This document shows positions 18,759 to 27,055 of a stretch of DNA of 48,735 nt, one piece after another. This stretch comes from JBGTCD01 sp041749015 (GTDB lineage Bacteria > Bacteroidota > Bacteroidia > Cytophagales > Cyclobacteriaceae). Position 1 is the first letter of the stretch, and every line of letters starts with the position of its first letter. Location of the stretch: the NCBI GenBank assembly GCA_041749015.1, contig JBGTCD010000023.1, forward strand, positions 1 to 48,735, read 5' to 3'. The notes beneath the pieces were generated by a model. It searched no databases and was not told the DNA's origin. It saw only the letters and a program-made list of their open reading frames with translations. Made by a program: the position numbers and the translations under genes.

Positions 18759-20420
18759 CTATTTTGGCTCCCTAAAACCTACCCAGACGAAGCGCTTAAT
18801 AACAAACTCTGGATTGGTAAAGGAGGCATTGCCAGAAGGATTGCCACCAGTGACATGAAAATCCGAAAAGCTGGCGTTCTGGTTGACATAAATGCCACCG
18901 GTCAGATTGAATGATACCGGAGTAAAAGCCATCGCCATGGCATCCTTAATCTGCTCCTTCACCTTACTATCAATAGTATAGGCACCACAGGATATGGCAC
19001 CATGGGCTCGCGCCAGGCCGGCAGCTAAAGTCAGAGACTGGTTGGTATCCTTGGTTTTGATCAATAAAGCAATAGGCCCAAAAAGCTCCTGACTGAAAAG
19101 TGTTTGTTGATTTGCTTCTACCGCCAGCAGTACCGGGGTGGCCATCCGCGCATTTTCAAACATGGGATTAGGGATGGATCTGGACTCCAACACAATCTCA
19201 CCTTTGAGCTTATGGGCTTCCTTTACCCGGTTCAGCGTGTTTTTATTTTGTACTGCACCCAAAACAAATGGTCCAGCTTTAGGATTGTCAGCCAGGCCGG
19301 TGATCTGCCCGGATAGTTTCTCAGTAAATTCTTCAAAGGATACTACCCCTGAAGGTGTTTTAATACCAGCCTCCGGAACAAAAATGTTTTGAGGTGCCGT
19401 ACACATCTGACCGGAGTACAGGGCGATAGAAAAAGCAATATTGCCTGCCACCTTATCGATATCCTCGGCGGAATCCAGAATCATAGAGTTCACGCCGGTT
19501 TTTTCAGTGAATACTGCTTTATTTTGAAGACCCTCCAAATAGGATCCAAATCCCGCATTACCGGTAAAATCAATAATCTTTACCTCAGGATGCTCCGCCA
19601 GCTCTTTGGTGATCAAGGCCTCCTGAGTATCAGGTGCCAGTTGGCAAATATTTGGATCAAACCCTTCAGCCACCAATACCTCCTGTATCCCTGCTATTAC
19701 AATGGCTATAGGCAACACAGCCCCCGGGTGTGGCTTCACGATCACAGGATTTCCGGTAATCAGGCTCGCATACATGCCAGGCACGGTATTCCATGTAGGA
19801 AAGGTGGAACATCCTACTGCCAGTGCAATCCCTTTAGGCACAGCCCGCCATTCCTTATTAAGGGCAATATTGTACTTGCCCATGGGCTTGTCCCACAGGA
19901 CAGATTCCGGAAACCGTTTTAATTCCTCATACCCCATGGCTACCGCCTCCAGGGCTCTGTCGGCAGCATGCGGGCCGGAAGCCTGAAAGGCCATCATGTA
20001 CCCCTGGCCCGTAGTATGCATGGTCGCATAGGCGATTTCAAAAAAGCGGGATTTCATTTTTTCCAGGCTTTCGACCAGAACTCCTGCCCTAACTTCTGGG
20101 CTTGCCTTTGCCCATTCCAGCTTTGCCTTTTTAGCATTAGATATTAGTTTGTCAACTTTTGTTGCAGGATATGATATTTTGAGCGGCTCCTGGGTGAAGG
20201 GAGATTCCTCGGTACTTATCCATTTTTCACCACCTGTTTGTTGAAGATCATCAAATTTATTACCCAGCCAAGTTTGGAATTTCTTACGGCCTGTAGCATC
20301 GGCATTCTCTCCGTAAACATTGGGAGAAGGGTGCTCTGGGTACTGAGAAAAAAAGGTTCTGGCATGAATAGCCTCAATGGCCTGGTCAATTGTGGGCTTA
20401 TGATTTTCAAATAGACTCAT
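18759..20420 (-). CDS. paaN: Aldehyde dehydrogenase family, PaaN-like (phenylacetate degradation)
   Basis: 553 residues, near the usual length of stand-alone PaaN proteins. It has an aldehyde dehydrogenase fold with NAD-site Lys229 (VKPHPGAV), a Gly-rich turn (FTGNAGFGSY, 285-294), Glu306 and the nucleophile Cys340 (YSGQMCTAPQNIF). The family is linked to ring-opened phenylacetyl-CoA metabolism. No other paa gene is in the window, so the pathway role is by homology only and a different aldehyde is possible. Single gene, divergent from the subtilisin gene. Confidence 0.82.
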   Translation of the reverse strand: MSLFENHKPTIDQAIEAIHARTFFSQYPEHPSPNVYGENADATGRKKFQTWLGNKFDDLQQTGGEKWISTEESPFTQEPLKISYPATKVDKLISNAKKAKLEWAKASPEVRAGVLVESLEKMKSRFFEIAYATMHTTGQGYMMAFQASGPHAADRALEAVAMGYEELKRFPESVLWDKPMGKYNIALNKEWRAVPKGIALAVGCSTFPTWNTVPGMYASLITGNPVIVKPHPGAVLPIAIVIAGIQEVLVAEGFDPNICQLAPDTQEALITKELAEHPEVKIIDFTGNAGFGSYLEGLQNKAVFTEKTGVNSMILDSAEDIDKVAGNIAFSIALYSGQMCTAPQNIFVPEAGIKTPSGVVSFEEFTEKLSGQITGLADNPKAGPFVLGAVQNKNTLNRVKEAHKLKGEIVLESRSIPNPMFENARMATPVLLAVEANQQTLFSQELFGPIALLIKTKDTNQSLTLAAGLARAHGAISCGAYTIDSKVKEQIKDAMAMAFTPVSFNLTGGIYVNQNASFSDFHVTGGNPSGNASFTNPEFVIKRFVWVGFREPK

Positions 20421-20579
20421 AGAAAAGTTAAAATTTTAGTACAAATGGTGTGGAATATTACAATGTTCCGAATCGAATTGCTTTGAGCAAATTTACCAAA
20501 AAATATGCATCAATGTAAGTAATAGTTACTGAAAACATGTACGGGTGAAGGTAGGGGAGTTAATACATCAAATGGGTGG

Positions 20580-20587
20580 TAGTTTTG
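20580..20587 (+). promoter_or_regulatory. Putative promoter -7 box of the T9SS subtilisin gene (TAGTTTTG)
   Basis: Perfect TAnnTTTG match, ending 27 bp before the ATG at 20615. No clear -33 TTTG about 20 bp upstream, so an activator may be needed. Predicted leader about 20 nt. Confidence 0.45.
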
Positions 20588-20614
20588 AAAATAATTTAAT
20601 TACACAATCAAGAC

Positions 20615-23600
20615 ATGTACAGAATTCTCCTTCTAATTGTATTGACCGCAACAGTTCCGAGCCTGGTTTTAGGTCAGAAAAAATTCGAAATTCCTAAAGG
20701 CATCGAATCCTCAAAATATGATCATGAAACCATTGTAGTTAAAATGGTGCCCGGCGCCACACCAAATGGTCTCACCAATAAGCGCTCTATAAAAGGCTTT
20801 GAAAAAGCCATGGCAGGGATAGCTGTCAAATCAAAATATCTGGAAGACATTTATTATATAAAGTTAACCCCTTCCACCAACCTTGAGGAAAGAATCAATG
20901 AGTTGCTCAATGACCCGGCGGTGGTGTATGCTGAGCCATTATATTTTCTAGGTTTACTTTCATTGCCAGATGATCCCGAAGCACAGCCAGGAATAGGCAG
21001 TCAGGATTATCTGGAGCTGATCAATGCCTACCAGGCATGGGAAATTCAAAAAGGAAGTCCTGATGTTATTATAGGCGTTTTGGATACCGGTACGGAGTTT
21101 ACCCACCCCGACCTTATTGGAAAAAATCACCTTAACATGGCTGATCCTATAAATGGAATAGATGACGAGGCTGATGGGTTTCTTGATAATTACTTTGGTT
21201 GGGACATGGCCAATAATAATAATGACCCCACAGCCGATACCAACCCGCATGGAACCCGGGTAGCCGGGACCATTGCAGCAGGAGCTGACAACGGGATAGG
21301 AATTACCGGTATCGGATACAATAGTACCTATCTGCCTGTAAAGGTATTCCGCACCAACACCAATATATTCAGAGGGGGTTACGAAGGGATTGCCTATGCA
21401 GCAGACCAGGGTGCCAAAGTCATTAACCTTAGCTGGGGAGGGGCCGATGCATGGACCCAATTTGGTCAGGATATGATTAATTATGCTGTGCTGGAAAAAG
21501 ATGTCGTCATCATCGCGGCCGCAGGAAATACCCATGGAGATATTAAATTTTATCCTGCTTCCTTCGACCATGTCCTTTCTGTAGGCAGTTCCACCAAAGA
21601 GGATGAAAAAGCCACCTGGGCTACCTACCACCACCGAATTGATATGGTGGCACCGGGTGTCAATATATTCACTACGGATAAAAATGGAGGGTACAGTAAT
21701 GCCAATGGTTCCTCAATGTCTGCGGCCATTGTTTCAGGTGCTGCGGGGCTAGTGAGAAACCATTTCCCTAATTACAACGCCCACCAAATCAAAGAGCAAA
21801 TACGGGTAAACACGGATGCATTGGATTACTCTGGTCCATTGGCACCTTATACAGAAAAACTGGGGAAAGGTCGGTTGAACATGGTAAAAGCACTGACCAA
21901 TACCACCAGCCCATCCATTAGGGTCACAGGGTATGCTTACCAGAATGAGTATGGCCCATACGCTTTTGCAGAGGATACTATTTCGCTTCGAATTGAAGTA
22001 ACTAATTATCTTGCTGCAACTTCGGGCATTTCGGTGGCATTAGGTACTGAACACCCTGAAGTAGCAATCATAGAGGGCTCCGCTCAAACAGTGGCTCTAG
22101 GCACACTTGAAAGTACGCAACTGGTCTTTAAAATTGCATTAGGAGCCATCGCAATACCCACTACCCTTACCTTCAGACTCGGATTCGAAGGTGATAACTA
22201 CCAGGATTACCAATACATTGAGATCACTACCTCCCCTGATTTTATAGACCTTCACAGCGGGTCTATGTCCCTTACCATGGCCGCAAATGGCAATCTGGGA
22301 TATAAGGGCAGCAAATTAAGAAATGGTAACGGTGTTCATTTTGATGGCAAAAAGATCCTTGATGATTTAGGTGTCGTCATAGCAAATAGTGATGATAAGA
22401 TAGCAGAGAATATTGTCTCCTACCTACCCTGGAATCTTAGAATGATGGAATTTGCAGCTGACTCGAAAATAGAATTATCCAAAACCGAAATTAATGACGG
22501 GATCAAAGCGAACAGCGTTATCAAGTCTGGACCTGGAATGGTAAACGCTCCCAATATTAAGGTAAGTCAAAATATCATTACATCTGGCAATGAGGATTTT
22601 TACCTGATAGAATATATTATCAAGAATCTTGGAAACCAGGCCATCGAGAATCTTCATACCGGTTTCTACACCGATTGGAATCTGGATGAAATTTCTCAAA
22701 ATAAAGCCGGTTGGGTCGATTCTCTAAAAATGGGTTACGTACATGGCCATGAAACGTGGGCAGGTGTAGCATTAGTGAGTAATCAAATCCCTGGTTTTCG
22801 TGGGATCGAAGTAGGGAGTCACAATAGTCATCAGTCTGATTTAGATGATTTCTTTATGACTGAAAAGAAAATTGAATTTTTAAAGTCAGGTTTAAAAATG
22901 CCTGCAGCCGGGATCAATGGTGCAGGTAATGATGTAGCTGGAATGGTGAGTGGTCTAACTGAATCAGTGGGGCCTGGCATGAGTGTGAAGGTAGTATTTG
23001 CCGTAGGTGCCGCATACGGACCAGAGGCATTGGCCACCTTGATGAAAAATGCTAACACATATTATCACGAGCTTCAATCGGCACAGCCTTTTGAGGAAGT
23101 AGTGGTCTGCAATCAGGGTAATTTCGAATGGTATCAGGAAAATTCAGTGCTTTTTGCTGACCCTTTTTACACCCATCCAATTTCCACTGACGGGCATTAT
23201 GTACAGAATAACATCACGGAGCCTGTTGCCTTCTACACCTTTCAGCCCACTGACCATCCTGGAGGCAGCGTAGGCATGATCCGGGTATCACCATCGATGC
23301 TACGGGCGGGAATCGCGGCACATCCCGATACTTTAGTAATGGAGTTTGGTAAAAGCCTGAAATATACCTGGGTCAACGGTTCTCAAAATTCAGATAAAAT
23401 ATTATGGGACCTGGGGGAAGGCACTACCCCTCAGGACCAGAACCCTACAGCAGAATATAAAACTGCAGGAACAAAAACCATTATTCTTGAAACCTGGGAT
23501 GATCAGGGATGTTATGATGCAGACAGCACTTCACTACAAGTTTTAGCAAAAAGTCCTCTTCCAATAGTTGAAGATCACCAAATATGTTTCGGAGAGACCT

Positions 23601-24298
23601 TGGAAATTAAGGCAGTTGATAACCAAAACTTGTTTTTGTTTTCTGATAAAAATCTAAAAAATTTGGTAGCACAAGGCCAAACCTTAATATTGGAGGAGGT
23701 TAAGGAATCAATTAGTCTATATGTTGTAAATTTTACTCACGATCTTCCCAGTGATCCTAAAAAGGTTTTTATAAAAATTGAGAACCCAATTGCTGATTTT
23801 TCAATTACCTCAATCGACGACAATACCGTGCTCCTTGAAGCTTTTGACAATACCCTACTTCATCATGAGTGGGAAATTGGTACAGGAGTTAAATTTTTAG
23901 GGCCAGAGATCACGTACACGGTTGATGACGGAGTAAGCATACCTGTTAAGCTGATGGTAAAGAGTACCTTGGGGTGTACAGCAATAAAAGTTGATTCGAT
24001 TACGACCAAAGAAGATTTGGTCCTATCAACTGAAGAAGCATTTAAATCATTGGTTTCTGAGATTTCGATCCATCCCAACCCCAGTTCGGGCGTGTTTCAG
24101 GTCGTATTGAAGGAAGCCATTTCCAAACCTGTGACCCTCTCAGTGATGGATCAGGCCGGAAGGTTAATCCAACAGTCAGAATTTGGTTACTACTCCAATC
24201 GATTGACGGTTGACCTTAGCCATGTGAGAAAGGGCACTTACATCCTCAATATCTCCTCAGGAGCCCAACAAGAATTCAAAAGAGTAATTTTACAATAG
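20615..24298 (+). CDS. Secreted S8 (subtilisin-like) serine protease with T9SS type A sorting domain
   Basis: 1227 residues. Signal peptide 1-20; propeptide-like region to about 110; peptidase S8 domain at about 130-425 with Asp157 (VLDTGTEF), His212 (NPHGTRVAGT), oxyanion Asn305 (AAAGNT) and Ser367 (NGSSMSAAIVSGAAG). A long region follows (430-900) that includes a beta-rich domain. A PKD-like domain lies at about 905-985 (WDLGEGTTPQDQNPTAEY), and a type A T9SS sorting domain at about 1148-1227 (ISIHPNPSSGVFQV, GRLIQQ, GTYILNIS). The protein should be exported by Sec, then by T9SS to the surface or medium. It begins with its own promoter and converges on the DUF4197 gene. Confidence 0.95.
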   Translation: MYRILLLIVLTATVPSLVLGQKKFEIPKGIESSKYDHETIVVKMVPGATPNGLTNKRSIKGFEKAMAGIAVKSKYLEDIYYIKLTPSTNLEERINELLNDPAVVYAEPLYFLGLLSLPDDPEAQPGIGSQDYLELINAYQAWEIQKGSPDVIIGVLDTGTEFTHPDLIGKNHLNMADPINGIDDEADGFLDNYFGWDMANNNNDPTADTNPHGTRVAGTIAAGADNGIGITGIGYNSTYLPVKVFRTNTNIFRGGYEGIAYAADQGAKVINLSWGGADAWTQFGQDMINYAVLEKDVVIIAAAGNTHGDIKFYPASFDHVLSVGSSTKEDEKATWATYHHRIDMVAPGVNIFTTDKNGGYSNANGSSMSAAIVSGAAGLVRNHFPNYNAHQIKEQIRVNTDALDYSGPLAPYTEKLGKGRLNMVKALTNTTSPSIRVTGYAYQNEYGPYAFAEDTISLRIEVTNYLAATSGISVALGTEHPEVAIIEGSAQTVALGTLESTQLVFKIALGAIAIPTTLTFRLGFEGDNYQDYQYIEITTSPDFIDLHSGSMSLTMAANGNLGYKGSKLRNGNGVHFDGKKILDDLGVVIANSDDKIAENIVSYLPWNLRMMEFAADSKIELSKTEINDGIKANSVIKSGPGMVNAPNIKVSQNIITSGNEDFYLIEYIIKNLGNQAIENLHTGFYTDWNLDEISQNKAGWVDSLKMGYVHGHETWAGVALVSNQIPGFRGIEVGSHNSHQSDLDDFFMTEKKIEFLKSGLKMPAAGINGAGNDVAGMVSGLTESVGPGMSVKVVFAVGAAYGPEALATLMKNANTYYHELQSAQPFEEVVVCNQGNFEWYQENSVLFADPFYTHPISTDGHYVQNNITEPVAFYTFQPTDHPGGSVGMIRVSPSMLRAGIAAHPDTLVMEFGKSLKYTWVNGSQNSDKILWDLGEGTTPQDQNPTAEYKTAGTKTIILETWDDQGCYDADSTSLQVLAKSPLPIVEDHQICFGETLEIKAVDNQNLFLFSDKNLKNLVAQGQTLILEEVKESISLYVVNFTHDLPSDPKKVFIKIENPIADFSITSIDDNTVLLEAFDNTLLHHEWEIGTGVKFLGPEITYTVDDGVSIPVKLMVKSTLGCTAIKVDSITTKEDLVLSTEEAFKSLVSEISIHPNPSSGVFQVVLKEAISKPVTLSVMDQAGRLIQQSEFGYYSNRLTVDLSHVRKGTYILNISSGAQQEFKRVILQ

Positions 24299-24351
24299 AG
24301 GATTAAAGCAGTCAACTTCAGCCACAAAACCAATTGGTAAAAATCTCCAGG

Positions 24352-25089
24352 TCAGTTGGTATCCTGAGAACCAAATACCCGGCGAAGTAAATCTGTGGTA
24401 CGGGCTGAAGGGTTTTCCCGAATCTTAAGTTCCTCCTGTGCTACCACATGAAACAACCCATCAATAGCACGATTGGTGGCATATTCCTCAAGATCGGGAT
24501 TTACCTTTTCTACAAATGGGATTTGATTGTAAGTGGAGACGATATCCCCATAGTACTTAGTAGCGTTAACTTCTTTCAAGGCACTGCCAATGACCGGTTT
24601 GAACCGGGCGAACAACTCCTGACCAGTAGTTCTTTTGAGATATTGGGTCGCTGCATCCTGATCGCCTTTTAATATACCCCAGGCATCCTCAATAGTCATG
24701 GCCCTTATGGCAGAAACAAATATGGGTGCTGCCTCTTTGGCCGCTTCCTCGGCTCCTCTGTTCAAAGTGGTAACAAATCGATCAACTTCCGAACCCAGAC
24801 CCATCTGCCTCACCCGATCTTCGACTTTCTTTACATCCGGCGGAAAAGGAATTTTAATAGTGGGATTGCTAAGGTATCCATCAATCTGGGATACCTGGGC
24901 AGAGCCTCTGGTGATGCCAAGGATCAAAGCTTCCTTGAGGCCTGCAGCCACATCCTCTGCTGACAGTGGCGCCTCACGCCCTACGGCACGCCCCACACCT
25001 TCCAGGGTCTGGCTTACCTGTGTGCTGGTGCAAGAGTGAATGGTCATACCAATTAAGGAAAAGAAAATTAGGATTGCTGATGTCTTCAT
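24352..25089 (-). CDS. DUF4197 lipoprotein
   Basis: 245 residues. The signal peptide has a lipobox-like end (TIHSC, Cys20) and the mature part is all-helical, with the family motifs AAGLKEALILGITRGSAQVS and NPTIKIPFPPDV. DUF4197 proteins are exported and uncharacterised. The gene starts 31 bp after the end of the glycerate kinase gene on the same strand, so they may share a transcript, but no functional link is evident. Confidence 0.88.
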   Translation of the reverse strand: MKTSAILIFFSLIGMTIHSCTSTQVSQTLEGVGRAVGREAPLSAEDVAAGLKEALILGITRGSAQVSQIDGYLSNPTIKIPFPPDVKKVEDRVRQMGLGSEVDRFVTTLNRGAEEAAKEAAPIFVSAIRAMTIEDAWGILKGDQDAATQYLKRTTGQELFARFKPVIGSALKEVNATKYYGDIVSTYNQIPFVEKVNPDLEEYATNRAIDGLFHVVAQEELKIRENPSARTTDLLRRVFGSQDTN

Positions 25090-25120
25090 GTCTCAAAAAT
25101 AACCTGCTTTAATTGGATAT

Positions 25121-26263
25121 CTATCCCCCTGGTAAAATATTTTTTTTCTTGAGGTCCTGCACCATGGCAGAAACAGCAACCTTTAACCAATGTTCGGGGT
25201 CCTTGAGACTGGATTCCATATCCGGGGCAAAATCACAAAGGGCATAAACTCCATGAACCCATTTTGGCCATGAAATATCATTATCGACTCTTCCTCCAAT
25301 GATGACAACTGATTTATGGTGTTTGGAAACCAGATCCAATATGCCATCCAGAAGCTTTCCATTGAAGGATTGGTTATCTACAGAACCCTCCCCGGTGATT
25401 ATCATGTCCGCCTCCTTGACCCTTTCTTCAAAGCCCGTATGCTCGAATACAAGCTGGGGCCCCTTGACAAGGATGGCCTTTAAAAATATCATGGCTCCAG
25501 CACCCAAACCGCCTGCTGCACCTGATCCAGGCACATTATGTACTTTTCTATTTAAAAATAAACTGCTGACTTTGGAAAAATTTCGCAAGCCAATTTCGAG
25601 AAATCCGATTTCTTCCGGACCGGCTCCTTTTTGCTGGGCATATACCATGGCAGCCCCATTCAAACCAAATAGTGGGTTGGTAACATCACAGGCTACCTTA
25701 AACCCTACCTCCCCGATCCTCGGGTGAGCCTGGTCGCCATCAATCCGGTAAAGCTCCAATAACCCCAATCCATTGGCAGGAACGGGATGGCCTCTCATAT
25801 CCAAAAATTTAAACCCCAAAGCTTCTGCCATGCCCATCCCTGCATCGGTAGTGGCACTTCCCCCTATCGCAAGGATGATTTCTTTAACATTTCGATCAAG
25901 GGCATCTCGGATCATATCCCCTACCCCATGGGTGGATGATTTTAGGCTGGTCTCAGGATCAGGGGTGATCCTGTGCAAGCCTGCGGCCTCAGCCATTTCG
26001 ATATAAGCAGTTTTACCATCCCCGGAAAGCCCATACACTGCTTCTGTTGGGGCACCAAGTGGCCCTCTGACTGTAAGATAAATTTCTTTACCCTTATTCT
26101 GCCTTGTGAGAATCGCTGCAGTACCCTCTCCACCATCTGCCAATGGAAATATTTCAAGATCAGCATCAGGCACTAACTCCTTAATAGCTGCAGCAATGGC
26201 TTCACAAACCTTACCTGATTCTAAAGAACCCTTATACTTATCAGAGCCAATTAAAATTTTCAT
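25121..26263 (-). CDS. Glycerate kinase (GlxK/GarK family)
   Basis: 380 residues from the ATG at 26261-26263, giving the family start MKILIGSDKYKGSLES. It phosphorylates D-glycerate to 2- or 3-phosphoglycerate with ATP. Motifs: PLADGGEGT, AEAAGL, STHGVGDMI, LAIGGSATTDAGMGMAEALG, PGSGAAGGLGAGA, ITGEGSVDNQSFNGKL. No glycerate-forming genes lie beside it. A TACTTTTG -7 box and a perfect A+T-rich palindrome stand upstream, suggesting repressor or activator control. Confidence 0.94.
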   Translation of the reverse strand: MKILIGSDKYKGSLESGKVCEAIAAAIKELVPDADLEIFPLADGGEGTAAILTRQNKGKEIYLTVRGPLGAPTEAVYGLSGDGKTAYIEMAEAAGLHRITPDPETSLKSSTHGVGDMIRDALDRNVKEIILAIGGSATTDAGMGMAEALGFKFLDMRGHPVPANGLGLLELYRIDGDQAHPRIGEVGFKVACDVTNPLFGLNGAAMVYAQQKGAGPEEIGFLEIGLRNFSKVSSLFLNRKVHNVPGSGAAGGLGAGAMIFLKAILVKGPQLVFEHTGFEERVKEADMIITGEGSVDNQSFNGKLLDGILDLVSKHHKSVVIIGGRVDNDISWPKWVHGVYALCDFAPDMESSLKDPEHWLKVAVSAMVQDLKKKNILPGG

Positions 26264-26284
26264 TTTAATAGTTAGTACAACTGG

Positions 26285-26292
26285 CAAAAGTA
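26285..26292 (-). promoter_or_regulatory. Putative glycerate kinase promoter -7 box (TACTTTTG)
   Basis: Perfect TAnnTTTG on the minus strand, 22 bp upstream of the ATG; predicted leader about 17 nt. No strong -33 TTTG, which fits a regulated promoter given the palindrome just upstream. Confidence 0.5.
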
Positions 26293-26319
26293 TTGAATAT
26301 AAATGCTTTACTTATAATA

Positions 26320-26344
26320 AATAAGAATAAATTTTATTCTTATT
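26320..26344. promoter_or_regulatory. Perfect 25-bp palindrome, candidate operator upstream of glycerate kinase
   Basis: Arms AATAAGAATAAA (26320-26331) and TTTATTCTTATT (26333-26344) are exact reverse complements around one central T. The site lies about 28-52 bp upstream of the -7 box, where an activator or a looping regulator dimer could bind. Low complexity raises the chance of coincidence, but a perfect 12-bp arm is uncommon. Confidence 0.45.
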
Positions 26345-26456
26345 ACATTATATGCTTGTGGTTATTTAAATGCCAAAAAATATTTGGGCGACTTTAAAAC
26401 AATAGATGCATTTGGTCTGTAGTGAGTGATCTGCAAGGATAAAAATGTTAAGGCAC

Positions 26457-26490
26457 AAAAAAACCTGCCTTGATCGGGACAGGTTTTTAA
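26457..26490 (-). terminator. Intrinsic terminator after the basic-protein gene
   Basis: AAAAACCTG (26459-26467) pairs with CAGGTTTTT (26480-26488) around a 12-nt loop that can add two G-C pairs. On the minus strand the stem ends in a T run. It begins 28 bp after the stop at 26516. Confidence 0.7.
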
Positions 26491-26515
26491 AAATAAAAAA
26501 AGGAAAAATCTTAAA

Positions 26516-26923
26516 TTATTTCTTTTCGGCCTTTTTAGCAGCGGGTTTTTTTGCCGCAGCTTTAGGCGTAGATTTTTTGGCTGCTGCTTTAGGAGCAGGT
26601 TTTTTATCTGCAGCTTTGGTTTTTGATGCAGCTTTCTTTGGCTTCGCTTCAGCTTCTTTTTTAGAGGTTGAGGCTTCTGCCTTAGTTTCTTTGGTTTCAG
26701 CAGCCTTGGCTTCTGCCTTAGGTGTTTCTTTCTTCTCTGCTTTAGCTGCTTCCTCTTTTTTGCTGGCCGCCTTGGCCTTTTTTTCAGCAAATTCCTTTTT
26801 GACCTCCTCTATATCAATATTTTTAATCACTGGTTTTGATACCAATAATTTAATATCCTGAAGCTTAGCTTTTGCCCTAGCTTTGTTTTTGCGGGCTTTT
26901 CTTTTGAGTCTGGTTACAGCCAT
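26516..26923 (-). CDS. Lys/Ala-rich basic protein with histone-H1-like tail
   Basis: 135 residues. The N-terminal 45 residues form a conserved-looking domain (MAVTRLKRKARKNKARAK..., KPVIKNIDIEEVKKEFAEK). The rest is low complexity: Lys/Ala/Glu repeats turning into PKAAAKK-type repeats ending KKPAAKKAEKK, as in histone H1 and bacterial H1-like proteins. A nucleic-acid or ribosome-binding role is likely from charge, but not proven. It has its own TACCTTTG promoter box and terminator, so it is an independent, probably well-expressed unit, divergent from hisS. Confidence 0.85.
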   Translation of the reverse strand: MAVTRLKRKARKNKARAKAKLQDIKLLVSKPVIKNIDIEEVKKEFAEKKAKAASKKEEAAKAEKKETPKAEAKAAETKETKAEASTSKKEAEAKPKKAASKTKAADKKPAPKAAAKKSTPKAAAKKPAAKKAEKK

Positions 26924-26951
26924 GATGATTTCTTGGTTTCTTAAAGAGGTG

Positions 26952-26959
26952 CAAAGGTA
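26952..26959 (-). promoter_or_regulatory. Putative promoter -7 box of the basic-protein gene (TACCTTTG)
   Basis: Perfect TAnnTTTG on the minus strand, 28 bp upstream of the ATG; predicted leader about 20 nt. Confidence 0.5.
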
Positions 26960-27042
26960 AAATATTTATTCCTGATTATAAAAGGTCCCGATAGAATTAA
27001 TACGGATTTTTATCATACCTCATTTAATTTACGGGCATTTTG

Positions 27043-27050
27043 TACTTTTG
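27043..27050 (+). promoter_or_regulatory. Putative hisS promoter -7 box (TACTTTTG), almost at the start codon
   Basis: Perfect TAnnTTTG ending 5 bp before the hisS ATG at 27056. If transcription starts the usual few bases downstream, the mRNA would be leaderless or nearly so. The -33 element is not clear. Confidence 0.45.
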
Positions 27051-27055
27051 CTTCA

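Noticed and set aside
18759..20420. Phenylacetate degradation cluster around the PaaN-like gene
   Set aside because: No paaABCDE, paaK, paaG or paaZ genes occur in the window.
26362..26790. Lys/Arg/Leu-rich frame overlapping the basic-protein gene in another frame, and an Ala/Phe-rich frame on the opposite strand (26445-26861)
   Set aside because: Both are by-products of the repetitive Lys/Ala codons of the real gene at 26516-26923, which alone has a promoter box and terminator.
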